A stretch of DNA of 64,000 nt from an uncultured Pseudomonadota bacterium (lineage in GTDB: Bacteria > Pseudomonadota > Alphaproteobacteria > Rs-D84): positions 168,968 through 232,967 of the forward strand of contig CAMZIQ010000001.1 in the NCBI GenBank assembly GCA_947307295.1. The letters are read 5' to 3'. Positions 1 through 7,202 of this stretch are shown piece after piece (within the stretch, counting starts at the first letter, position 1; every line of letters begins with the position of its first letter). Below the pieces are notes generated by a model. That model searched no databases. It worked only from the letters and a program-made list of their open reading frames with translations, and had not been told where the DNA came from. A program made the position numbers and the translations under genes.

Positions 1-180
1 TTATTTTTAGCCACCCATCTGAAATTACCAATCACGCCTGTTGGGGTTGATACAGGTCTGTATTGGCCAAAACGTGGAAGAATTCGTCCTGGTACAACAC
101 ACATTTATTTTGAACATGAATTACCATCGTCTGCAACTCTTGACGAAGTTAACGAAGCAATAAACCGACACAGCTGTTAA
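1..180 (+). CDS. plsC: 1-acyl-glycerol-3-phosphate acyltransferase, C-terminal fragment
   Basis: Frame 1 is open from the window edge to a TAA at 178-180 and gives 59 residues. The segment PVGVDTGLYWPKRG followed by RPGTTHIYFEHELP matches the C-terminal part of PlsC-type lysophosphatidate acyltransferases, where a proline-rich stretch after a GT-hydrophobic strand is typical. PlsC makes phosphatidic acid at the inner membrane. The catalytic HX4D box lies outside the window. The gene is too truncated at its 5' side to appear in the ORF track. Its stop overlaps the convergent nuclease stop by four bases. The family call is fairly secure, but the exact subfamily is not. Confidence 0.72.
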   Translation, partial: LFLATHLKLPITPVGVDTGLYWPKRGRIRPGTTHIYFEHELPSSATLDEVNEAINRHSC

Positions 181-599
181 TTTTGTGGACACCAAGGTTG
201 TCTTTTGCCACCTGAGTATGGTCGCCCTACATTTTCACGAACCAAAACCATTCCAACATCACGATTTGCTAAATCATAAACATTGGCATCGATTCTTCCA
301 GCATATTTATCGTTTTTGATGTTTTTTATTTCTATCATTGAACCAACCGGGATTAATTCTCCGAGCCTTTGTTTAGCATATTCAGCCTTTCGAATTTCAT
401 AATCACATTCGCCGTGAAGTTCTGGGGTATCGACATTTCTTAAACGTACAGACACAGACATAACCTCTATCCCGTCTGCCAAAATCACATTAGCGATAAA
501 AGTATCACCATCAACAATGCGCTTTACAATCACAGGTGTCGCAAACGCACTTTGACAAATCAACATTACACAAGATAAAATCAAATATTTTTTTATCAT
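177..599 (-). CDS. secreted thermonuclease-like (SNase) protein
   Basis: The 140-residue protein begins with a signal peptide ending near SAFA. It then shows staphylococcal-nuclease fold motifs: VDGDTF, RLRNVDTPE (Arg plus Asp of the active site) and a C-terminal NVGRPYSGGKRQPWC. The residues needed for calcium binding and phosphodiester cleavage therefore appear present. It is a compact single SNase domain probably acting in the periplasm or outside the cell. Its ATG overlaps the tolB stop in a TAATG junction, so it is probably translated after tolB from the same message. It may be a nutrient-scavenging nuclease; a specific role cannot be read from sequence. Confidence 0.8.
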   Translation of the reverse strand: MIKKYLILSCVMLICQSAFATPVIVKRIVDGDTFIANVILADGIEVMSVSVRLRNVDTPELHGECDYEIRKAEYAKQRLGELIPVGSMIEIKNIKNDKYAGRIDANVYDLANRDVGMVLVRENVGRPYSGGKRQPWCPQN

Positions 600-1921
600 T
601 ACGGCAATCTAGGCGACCATATTGGTTCTGTTCCATTCACACCATCTTTTAAATCAATATCATAGATATTTTGTCCAGTGATATCAACGCTGCGAATATG
701 ACTTACGCGTTCTTCACCATCAGACGTACGTTCTGTTTCATAATATACCAAACGACGAGAACCAGGCGCCCAAGATGGCGCTTCCATATACCAACCACCA
801 GCCAATATTTTTTCATGTCTACCTTCTGGATTCATAATACCTATATAAAAAGTATTATCCGCCATTTTTGTAAACGCGATAAATTGACCATCTGGTGACC
901 ACGCAGGTGTAGCATAACGCCCTGCCCCAAAAGTAATACGTTGTTGCTTTCCTGTTTTTAAATCTAAAACATGAATTTGTTGAGAACCGCTGCTGTCCGA
1001 ATTAAACGCCATATATCTACCATCAGGCGAATAAGAAGGACTGGTGCTAATGCCTTTGCCAAAAGTCAATTGTTTTAAAGATTTGGTTGAAATATCATAT
1101 TCATAAATATTAGTCACACCATTTTTAACCAAAGACAAAGCAACCCTGTTTCCATCTGGTGAAAAACGTGGCGCAAAACTCATTCCGCCAAAATTACCCA
1201 ACTTAGTTTGATCGCCAGTATCTAAATCCAGCACCCAAACCATTGGGTCGTCATTACGATATGACAAAAATACAACTGTGGACATATTGGGTGAAAAATG
1301 CGGTGACATAACAAAAGTCTTTTTGTCAGACAAATACCGCATACCATATCCATCTTGGTCCATAATAGCCATACGTTTAACGCGATTTGTGACTGAACCT
1401 GTTTCAGCAATAAAGACTATCTGAGTATCAAAATAGCCTTGTTCGCCAGTCAACCTTTCATAAATAGCATCTGCCATAATATGCGCCAATCTACGTACAG
1501 ATTTTTTAGAAGCAATTAAACTTTGTGCTTCGATTTGTTCTTTGCCGTTAACATCCCACAAATAAAATTCCAATTTATATTTGTCTTTACCTTCTGGTTG
1601 AATAGTAGTTTGAACCAACGCTTGAACCTTTATGGCAGCCCAAGTTGTAAAATTTGGCATTTCATTCATTTTTACAAATTCTGGAAAAGCATCATGATTA
1701 ACAATACGAAACAACCCTGTCCGTTTCAAATCGTTTTCAACAACTTCACGTAACATTTTTGCATCAGATGAAGATACTTTGCCTATGGTTTCAAATTTTT
1801 GCACCGCGATTGAAATCGGGTCGACACCACCAGCCACCACATCGACATGTAATTCAGCACGTGCATTTGATACAAAAATAAATGACACTATGGTCATAAA
1901 AAAAGATACTATCTTGCGCAT
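599..1921 (-). CDS. tolB: Tol-Pal system periplasmic protein TolB
   Basis: TolB is the periplasmic beta-propeller that links Pal and the TolQRA motor during outer-membrane constriction. The 440-residue product has an N-terminal signal peptide ending near NARAE, an alpha/beta N-terminal domain, and repeated propeller blades with motifs such as YSPDGRYMAF and WSPDGQFIAF. The ORF-track start 21 codons upstream is unlikely. The ATG at 1921 follows AGGAAAGGA and starts directly with the signal peptide. Family length is about 430 residues, so the gene is complete. No other tol genes are visible; pal and tolA would be expected outside the window. The secreted nuclease follows with a one-base overlap. 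Confidence 0.95.
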   Translation of the reverse strand: MRKIVSFFMTIVSFIFVSNARAELHVDVVAGGVDPISIAVQKFETIGKVSSSDAKMLREVVENDLKRTGLFRIVNHDAFPEFVKMNEMPNFTTWAAIKVQALVQTTIQPEGKDKYKLEFYLWDVNGKEQIEAQSLIASKKSVRRLAHIMADAIYERLTGEQGYFDTQIVFIAETGSVTNRVKRMAIMDQDGYGMRYLSDKKTFVMSPHFSPNMSTVVFLSYRNDDPMVWVLDLDTGDQTKLGNFGGMSFAPRFSPDGNRVALSLVKNGVTNIYEYDISTKSLKQLTFGKGISTSPSYSPDGRYMAFNSDSSGSQQIHVLDLKTGKQQRITFGAGRYATPAWSPDGQFIAFTKMADNTFYIGIMNPEGRHEKILAGGWYMEAPSWAPGSRRLVYYETERTSDGEERVSHIRSVDITGQNIYDIDLKDGVNGTEPIWSPRLP

Positions 1922-2051
1922 AAAAAATCCTTTCCTTGAACACAATATATATAAAGATTTTATCACGCAAATATAAAAAATCAAAAAAATAATACCAATA
2001 CAAAAATCAACACAACCGCCAATACCCGCGCCATTACAGCCGTATACATAT

Positions 2052-2084
2052 TTGTATTGACAAATGTAAATACAATGATATAGT
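2052..2084 (+). promoter_or_regulatory. promoter with overlapping inverted repeat before the RHH gene
   Basis: TTGACA at 2057-2062 and TATAGT at 2079-2084 are separated by 16 bases. A perfect 7-base inverted repeat, TTGTATT/AATACAA (2052-2058 and 2069-2075, 10-base spacer), overlaps the -35 box and spacer. This is the usual place for a repressor operator. The RHH protein encoded just downstream is the natural candidate for binding it, which is inference. Confidence 0.6.
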
Positions 2085-2117
2085 CACTTGTAATCACTGA
2101 CGTATAGGAGTTTGTCT

Positions 2118-2348
2118 ATGCCCAATGTAATGCAACAATTATTCGTAATGAATATCGAATCTTTGCTCAAAGAATATGCGGCATATCGCGCCTTTAATAA
2201 ATCAGATTGTGTTATCAATATGCGTATTCCGCATCAGATATTGGAAAAAATAAAAGAGCTGGCTGACGAACAACATGTTCCTTATCAATCATTAATATCT
2301 TCCGTATTGTTTTCTTTGGCCAACATAGACGATTCTAAAAAAAGTTAA
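2118..2348 (+). CDS. small ribbon-helix-helix (CopG/BrnA-like) protein
   Basis: The 76-residue protein carries a C-terminal ribbon-helix-helix pattern: a basic strand (NMRIPHQI) followed by LEKIKELADEQHVPYQSLISSVL, as in CopG/BrnA antitoxins and small repressors. The track start is a TTG. The ATG at 2118 is better because AGGAG lies seven bases upstream. It sits alone between the divergent tolB and a convergent membrane-protein gene, with its own promoter and terminator. No toxin partner is encoded next to it, so it may be an orphan antitoxin or a transcription regulator that represses its own promoter. DNA binding is inferred from the fold pattern. Confidence 0.7.
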   Translation: MPNVMQQLFVMNIESLLKEYAAYRAFNKSDCVINMRIPHQILEKIKELADEQHVPYQSLISSVLFSLANIDDSKKS

Positions 2349-2380
2349 AAATATATTGCGAAAATTTAGTTCAAAAAAAA

Positions 2381-2404
2381 CCGTCCAAACGGACGGCTTT
2401 TTCA
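2381..2404. terminator. bidirectional terminator
   Basis: A CCGTCC-AAAC-GGACGG hairpin has an A-run on its left and a T-run on its right. It lies between the convergent RHH gene and VirB2-like gene and can serve both. Confidence 0.85.
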
Positions 2405-2417
2405 ATTCATATTAATT

Positions 2418-2789
2418 TTACCAATTAGGTGTTACCAAAGCAGGACAGTTCATAAACTTCATCCCAGCAGAAGACATAACAAAACTTAATATAGCACCAA
2501 CCATCAATAACAAACCAAAACCAACCAACAATGCGATACTTTTCTTTTTGATATCATCACCTTTGGCTTCGCCGCCCTTAATATAATCCCACGCCCAAGC
2601 AGCAATATAAAACGCAGCACCAATAAATGCCAAAGCACGCAACGTTCTAAAAACCCCTTGCAATTTCCCAACTAAATCACACATACCCCTTGCATCATAA
2701 GCCGGTGCATCTTTAGCTGCAAACACCGCAGGCATAGCCACCATTAAACTTATCAAAGCAAAATTAATTTTATTCATAACTTTTTTCAT
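2418..2789 (-). CDS. small TrbC/VirB2-like membrane protein (pilin candidate)
   Basis: The 123-residue protein has a signal peptide (MKKVMNKINFALISLMVAM, cleaved near VFAA). A mature part follows with two hydrophobic segments, roughly residues 52-70 and 86-107, separated by a charged KGGEAKGDDIKKKS loop. Conserved cysteines stand before the first segment and near the C-terminus (NCPALV). This layout matches VirB2/TrbC major pilins of type IV secretion and conjugation systems. No other VirB genes lie nearby, so the family call is tentative. It could instead be a lineage-specific two-helix membrane protein. It has its own SD (AAGGAG) and terminator, so it is probably monocistronic. Confidence 0.45.
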   Translation of the reverse strand: MKKVMNKINFALISLMVAMPAVFAAKDAPAYDARGMCDLVGKLQGVFRTLRALAFIGAAFYIAAWAWDYIKGGEAKGDDIKKKSIALLVGFGLLLMVGAILSFVMSSAGMKFMNCPALVTPNW

Positions 2790-2845
2790 AAAAAAACTCC
2801 TTTTCTTTATCTGTTATTCTATCACAAAAAACAGACATAAACAAA

Positions 2846-2873
2846 TAAAAAAATGCCGAAATTTAATTCGGCA
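2846..2873 (-). terminator. terminator of the 2897-3265 lipoprotein gene
   Basis: Read on the minus strand, a TGCCGAA/TTCGGCA stem with a 6-base loop is followed by a run of T. Confidence 0.82.
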
Positions 2874-2896
2874 CTTTTTTATTTATAATCGACTGA

Positions 2897-3265
2897 TTAA
2901 CCAGCATAAGATGGCACAATAACATATCTGTTTTTCAAGACTTGTTTTTTACCACATCTTGCACAGCCACATTTGTTCACTGGTTTTTCTTCGGTGTACA
3001 CAGGAACGATTGCTTTACGGTCGTTGCGTTCTGCACCAAAAGTATCATCATTATACAAATCTTCGCATCTTGTATTGCGATAAACTATTTTCTTGGCATC
3101 TTTCAAAGAACGAATTTCTTCGTTAAATTTTTGACCTTTTTCATTATAGTAATATACGCAATCTTTACCTTCTTGGCGATAGCGCAAGTCTGTTTTGTAA
3201 TAATCATAACTTGAGCATGCAGCCAACAAACTTAAACCCAATACAGACAATAAAACTTTTTTCAT
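2897..3265 (-). CDS. small Cys-rich lipoprotein, function unknown
   Basis: This 122-residue protein opens with a lipoprotein signal whose lipobox is LLAAC, so it should be lipid-anchored after cleavage before Cys17. The mature part is rich in Tyr and charged residues. It ends in CGCARCGKK, a tight C-x-C-x2-C cluster that could bind a metal or form disulfides. I do not recognise a family. AAGGA precedes the ATG. It stands alone between terminators, divergent from the aldolase gene. The lipidation call is solid; nothing supports a specific function. Confidence 0.68.
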   Translation of the reverse strand: MKKVLLSVLGLSLLAACSSYDYYKTDLRYRQEGKDCVYYYNEKGQKFNEEIRSLKDAKKIVYRNTRCEDLYNDDTFGAERNDRKAIVPVYTEEKPVNKCGCARCGKKQVLKNRYVIVPSYAG

Positions 3266-3365
3266 TTTGTTTTCCTTATTTTTTTATTATTTTCCGGTTT
3301 TACCGATTCGTTATCTAAATTTTGACACAAATATCTTGGTTGTCAAGTTTTTTATACAAAAAACA

Positions 3366-3412
3366 TTAAAAACATATTTTTTATATGGTATAATACACAT
3401 ATATAAAAGGGA
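3366..3412 (+). promoter_or_regulatory. extended -10 promoter and RBS of the aldolase gene
   Basis: TGGTATAAT at 3386-3394 is a perfect extended -10, with a weak -35 (TTAAAA, 17-base spacer). AAAAGGGA lies about seven bases before the ATG at 3419. The predicted leader is only about 18 bases. Confidence 0.7.
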
Positions 3413-3418
3413 ATGTAG

Positions 3419-4360
3419 ATGCATTATTCTGAATTTTTGTTATCAAACACGAAAACATTACTAAAACGTGCTTTGCGGAATGGTTATGCTGTTCCAGCTT
3501 TTAATTTTTATAATATGGAAACACTAAGCGCAATATTGACCGCCGCCGAAATCACTAAAAGTCCTGTTATATTGGCTGTTTCTGAAAGCGCATTAAAATA
3601 CATGGACGAAGATATTTTAATGGGAATGATTCGTGGCGCAAAATATAAAAAGAATCAAATCGCCCTGCACCTTGACCACGGTCACAGTTTTGAATCTTGC
3701 AAACGCGCGATTGATATGGGCTTTTCTTCTGTAATGTTTGACGGTTCTGCATTGCCATTGAACGAAAACATAAAAATTTCACGACGCGTCACAGATTACG
3801 CACATAAATTTGATGTTTCTGTTGAAACAGAATTGGGTGTGTTGGCTGGGTTTGAAGACAAAAATACTCATTCAAATAAAAATTCGTATACAAACCCCGA
3901 CATAGTTAAAGATTTTGTTAAACAAACTGGAACAGATTCTTTGGCAATAGCAATCGGGACTTCACATGGTGCGTATAAAAGAAAAGACAAAAACGAATCG
4001 TTACGATTTGATATTTTAAAACAAATCGCTGAAAACATTCCGAATACCCCATTGGTTTTACATGGTGCTTCATCAATTCCGCAAAAATATATCAAAAGCA
4101 TAAATAAATTTGGTGGGGATATAAAAAATGCTTATGGAATATCTCCTGTGCAAATTCGCAAAGCCATCGCGCTTCACATAACAAAAGTTAATGTAGATTC
4201 TGATTCACGTCTGGCATTTACCGCCGCAGTTCGTGAAACTTTATCAAAAGATAAAAAAGTTTTTGACCCACGTGAATACTTAAAAGCAGCACAAAACGAA
4301 ATGACAAAAAATTGCATTGATGAAATCCAAAATATTATGGGCAGCGGATATAAGATATAA
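3419..4360 (+). CDS. fba: class II fructose-bisphosphate aldolase
   Basis: The enzyme cleaves or forms fructose-1,6-bisphosphate in glycolysis and gluconeogenesis using zinc. The 313-residue protein shows the class II signatures in order: VPAFNFYN near the start, LHLDHGHSF with the catalytic Asp and zinc His, VETELG, GTSHGAYK with the second zinc His, VLHGASS, and VNVDSD near the C-terminus that contacts the phosphate. Length and motif order fit the Fba/GatY/KbaY family. Fructose-bisphosphate rather than tagatose-bisphosphate is favoured as substrate, but that is inference. The gene is monocistronic with an extended -10 promoter. No terminator is seen on its own strand before efp converges. 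Confidence 0.9.
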   Translation: MHYSEFLLSNTKTLLKRALRNGYAVPAFNFYNMETLSAILTAAEITKSPVILAVSESALKYMDEDILMGMIRGAKYKKNQIALHLDHGHSFESCKRAIDMGFSSVMFDGSALPLNENIKISRRVTDYAHKFDVSVETELGVLAGFEDKNTHSNKNSYTNPDIVKDFVKQTGTDSLAIAIGTSHGAYKRKDKNESLRFDILKQIAENIPNTPLVLHGASSIPQKYIKSINKFGGDIKNAYGISPVQIRKAIALHITKVNVDSDSRLAFTAAVRETLSKDKKVFDPREYLKAAQNEMTKNCIDEIQNIMGSGYKI

Positions 4361-4385
4361 ATTTTGCACATAAAAAACATTTTAT

Positions 4386-4424
4386 GTCATGCTGAGACTG
4401 TGAAAGCGGTCGTGAGCATCCAGG
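4386..4424. repeat. intergenic imperfect palindrome (REP-like)
   Basis: GTCATGCTGAGA through GTGAGCATCCAGG has short nested arms (ATGCT/AGCAT and GAC/GTC). It resembles the dispersed 'GTCATGCTGAGC' intergenic repeats seen in many bacterial genomes. Only one copy is present in this window. Confidence 0.4.
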
Positions 4425-4426
4425 TT

Positions 4427-4459
4427 TATAAAAAAGAAATCCGGCAAAAATTTGCCGGA
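4427..4459 (-). terminator. efp terminator
   Basis: TCCGGCAAA/TTTGCCGGA forms a strong stem at 4440-4459. On the minus strand it is followed by TTTCTTTTTT. It lies about 55 bases beyond the efp stop, with a palindromic repeat in between. Confidence 0.78.
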
Positions 4460-4473
4460 CACATAATTGACTT

Positions 4474-4501
4474 GGATTGCCACGCTAACGCTCGCAATGA
4501 C
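4474..4501. repeat. intergenic palindrome of the ATTGC-GCAAT type
   Basis: GGATTGCCACGCTAACGCTC followed by GCAATGAC has outer arms ATTGC/GCAAT. It is very like the widespread 'CATTGCGAGCG...GTGGCAATCC' dispersed repeat of Rickettsiales and other bacteria. It lies inside the efp 3' region, between the stop codon and the terminator. Confidence 0.5.
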
Positions 4502-4512
4502 AATCTCTGGAA

Positions 4513-5082
4513 TTATTTTGCTCTTTCAACATATTCTAATGTTTCAGTATTAACCACAATCTTTTCGCCTTGTTCAATAAAGGTTGGAACTTGAACACGA
4601 ACACCATTATCCAAAATTGCAGGTTTACCACCACTACTGGTTGCAGTTTGTCCTTTTAATGCAGGTTCTGTTTCTTCAACAGTTGCGACAACTGTCTTTG
4701 GTAACGTGATTGATACTGGATGACCTTCGACAAAATTGGCACGTACTAACATTTCAGGTGCCAAGAATTTCATCTGTTCACCCAAACTTTCATTTGGCAT
4801 TGTGAATTGTTCATAATCAGACAAATTCATAAAGAAAGCATCAGTTCCATCAGAATACAAATATTGACATTCAATGTCTTCAACCATTAATTTTTCAACT
4901 TTGTCTTCGGAACGCCAGCGATCCCCGCCTTTGTTGCCAGAATCAATATCGCGCAAATCAGCTTGAACAAAAGCACCGCCCTTACCAGGTTTAACCTTTG
5001 TAATTGAAGTCACAGAATAACGTTTACCATTGTGCAGAATAACCCAACCCACACGCATATCGTTTGCAATATAAGATGCCAT
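4513..5082 (-). CDS. efp: translation elongation factor P
   Basis: EF-P rescues ribosomes stalled at consecutive prolines. The 189-residue protein has the KOW-like N-domain with PGKGGAF, placing the modifiable lysine at residue 34. Two OB domains follow, with the C-terminal VQVPTFIEQGEKIVVNTETLEYVERA signature. Length is normal. AAGAGGT precedes the ATG. The gene is alone between the dnaN and efp terminators. Lys34 suggests EpmA-type beta-lysylation, but the modifying enzymes are not in the window, so this is inference. Confidence 0.95.
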   Translation of the reverse strand: MASYIANDMRVGWVILHNGKRYSVTSITKVKPGKGGAFVQADLRDIDSGNKGGDRWRSEDKVEKLMVEDIECQYLYSDGTDAFFMNLSDYEQFTMPNESLGEQMKFLAPEMLVRANFVEGHPVSITLPKTVVATVEETEPALKGQTATSSGGKPAILDNGVRVQVPTFIEQGEKIVVNTETLEYVERAK

Positions 5083-5144
5083 TTTTTACCTCTTATTAAA
5101 TAATTTACGGCACAAGGATATAATAAAACTTATGATTTCGCAAG

Positions 5145-5170
5145 AAAAAACCGCCACCCGGGCGGTTTTT
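5145..5170 (-). terminator. dnaN terminator
   Basis: CCGCC/GGCGG stem with flanking A and T runs on both sides (AAAAAACCGCC and GGCGGTTTTTTTT). It sits just after the dnaN stop and before efp. Confidence 0.85.
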
Positions 5171-5182
5171 TTTATATTTATT

Positions 5183-6295
5183 TTACATACGCATTGGCAT
5201 CAATACAAACAACGCATCTGTATCTTTTTCTGTAGATTTAATAATCGTTGGTGACAAAGATTCTTGCATTTCCATTTGGAATTTTTCACCTTCGACCTGA
5301 CCTGCAACATCTAATAAAAACTTCACATTAAAATTAATTGTAAATGTAGCATCGCCATTATATTCAACATCTAATTCCTGAGTAGCCGTTCCTGCATCAG
5401 GGCTGGACGCATTGATAACCAATTTGTTCATTGAAAATGCCAAAGATACTGATTTTGTTTTATCAACACTCGCCACAGAGACCAAATCCACAGCATTAAC
5501 AAATTGTTTTCTATCCAAAATTGCAATCTTATCATTACCCTTTGGAATAACAACACGATAATTTGGATATTGCGCATCAACCAATTTGCTAGTTAATGTA
5601 GCAGCACCAATTGTAAAGCGTGCCTTTGTATCAGACAATTCAATAAGAACATCGTCAACATTCGCATCTTCTAATAATTTAGATAATTCACCGATAACAC
5701 GACGTGGTATAATTACCGAAGGCATACCGTTTGTTCCATTTGGTGCCTTAATCGCACACAAAGCCATTCTTTGAGCATCAGTCGCAACCGCTGTCAATTT
5801 ACCAGTATCTTCAGATATATGAAAATATATACCACCCAAATGATAACGGACATCGTCTGTTGGGATTGCAAACTTAGTCTGATTAATCAAATGAGCCAAA
5901 TCGCCGGTAGTCATTTGAAATTTAGTACTAAGATTTCCACCAGCCATCGCAGGAAAATTTTCCGCTGGCAAAGTTGGCAAATGAAATACTGCACGACCGC
6001 TAGTCACAACCAATTGATCACCAGATTGCTTAAAACTTATTTCAGCATCATCTGGCAATTTACGAACAATATCATACAACATCTGAACCGGCACAGTTGT
6101 TTTTCCAGACAACGTAATATCTGCCGCCACATGTTCAACCAATTCCAAATCAACATTTGTCGCAGATAAAATCAAATCATCTGCCACTTCGATTTTAACA
6201 TTAACCAAAATGGGCAACGCCGCGCGTTTTTCAACAATTGACTGCATATGCCCCAGCGCACGTATTAAAACCTGACGAAACACTGTAAATTCCAT
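5183..6295 (-). CDS. dnaN: DNA polymerase III beta sliding clamp
   Basis: The 370-residue protein has the three repeated clamp domains. It begins MEFTVFRQVLIRALGHMQSI and has the family features ATDAQRMALC in the middle domain and a C-terminal DALFVLMPMRM, close to the usual VMPMR ending. As a dimeric ring it tethers polymerase III to DNA. In many bacteria dnaN follows dnaA, but here dnaA is about 12 kb away and dnaN stands alone with its own promoter and terminator. CAGGAG precedes the ATG. Confidence 0.96.
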   Translation of the reverse strand: MEFTVFRQVLIRALGHMQSIVEKRAALPILVNVKIEVADDLILSATNVDLELVEHVAADITLSGKTTVPVQMLYDIVRKLPDDAEISFKQSGDQLVVTSGRAVFHLPTLPAENFPAMAGGNLSTKFQMTTGDLAHLINQTKFAIPTDDVRYHLGGIYFHISEDTGKLTAVATDAQRMALCAIKAPNGTNGMPSVIIPRRVIGELSKLLEDANVDDVLIELSDTKARFTIGAATLTSKLVDAQYPNYRVVIPKGNDKIAILDRKQFVNAVDLVSVASVDKTKSVSLAFSMNKLVINASSPDAGTATQELDVEYNGDATFTINFNVKFLLDVAGQVEGEKFQMEMQESLSPTIIKSTEKDTDALFVLMPMRM

Positions 6296-6339
6296 AATTT
6301 GCTCCTGTTCTTTCTTATTCTATTAATTTCCTGTAAAAG

Positions 6340-6369
6340 ATTTTACCAAAAAAGACCGATTCGGTGCAA
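6340..6369 (-). promoter_or_regulatory. probable dnaN promoter
   Basis: Read on the minus strand, TTGCAC (6369-6364) and TAAAAT (6345-6340) are 18 bases apart. TGG before TAAAAT makes an extended -10. Confidence 0.5.
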
Positions 6370-6426
6370 GGACAAAACTGCATAATTAAAAAAATACAAA
6401 AAGTTGACAAAAACAATACAAACAAA

Positions 6427-7197
6427 TTATTTGATTAATATTTTTTCTAATTTGTTTCTTACTTTTTTCAAATCATCATACTTTTTTATAGAACCTTTTT
6501 CTGCAAAAGATATATCACCTGTTTCTTCTGAAACAATTAAAACTACTGATTTAGACATTTCAGACATGCCCAACGCAGCACGATGACGAGTTCCATATTT
6601 CCACTGTAATTGATTTTGAGACAAAGGCAATATAGCACCAGCATACGCAATTTTATTATCTATGACAATAACCGCCCCATCGTGCAAAGGCGTTTTGTTA
6701 AAAAATAATGTTAATAGTAATTCACTGGATATTATGCCATCTATTCTTGTGCCATATCTTTCAATTACTCCATCATCTACTTCTTCTAAAAAAACTATTA
6801 ACGCACCGGTATGCTTTTCAGACATATATCCAACTGCTTTTACTATTTCATCAATAGCTTTTTGTTTAGCCGAAGTATTTTTTTCACTCTGTTTGAATGC
6901 AAAGATAGCGTTTTTTAACCCTTTGATATTTCCTATCAAAGCCAAAAATTTACGTAATTCAGGCTGAAAAATAACAATCAACCCCATAGACAAAAACAAA
7001 GCAATCCAATGTAAAAATCTACCTAGTAATTTCAAATGTACCCAAGGCAATAAAAAACTAAGCGCCCACAATACACCCAAACCTATTAGTCCACGCATTA
7101 GTTTTTCAGACGAAGTATTTTTTATAAAACTGACATAAAAGGCATATACAATTATACATATTATACCAATTTGAATAATACTTAACCAATCAAACAT
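6427..7197 (-). CDS. cdaA: diadenylate cyclase (c-di-AMP synthase), CdaA type
   Basis: CdaA condenses two ATP into c-di-AMP. The 256-residue protein has three N-terminal membrane segments (about residues 7-25, 35-54 and 60-78), a linker helix, and a DAC domain. The catalytic LHDGAV motif is at residues 171-176 and YGTRHRAALG at 201-210. Both hallmark motifs (DGA and RHR) are intact, so activity is likely. It is the last gene of a tight run prepilin-rluC-asmA-cdaA, five bases after asmA. The usual Firmicutes partners cdaR and glmM are absent. This enzyme is uncommon in Proteobacteria, which makes the call notable, though the motif evidence is strong. Confidence 0.9.
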   Translation of the reverse strand: MFDWLSIIQIGIICIIVYAFYVSFIKNTSSEKLMRGLIGLGVLWALSFLLPWVHLKLLGRFLHWIALFLSMGLIVIFQPELRKFLALIGNIKGLKNAIFAFKQSEKNTSAKQKAIDEIVKAVGYMSEKHTGALIVFLEEVDDGVIERYGTRIDGIISSELLLTLFFNKTPLHDGAVIVIDNKIAYAGAILPLSQNQLQWKYGTRHRAALGMSEMSKSVVLIVSEETGDISFAEKGSIKKYDDLKKVRNKLEKILIK

Positions 7198-7202
7198 TTT
7201 TA

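Noticed and set aside
1922-1984. 21-codon N-terminal extension of tolB
   Set aside because: The ATG at 1921 has a strong SD and begins the signal peptide.
3322-3346. TTGACA...TGTCAA inverted repeat before fba
   Set aside because: Six-base arms in AT-rich DNA are weak, and the extended -10 already explains the promoter.
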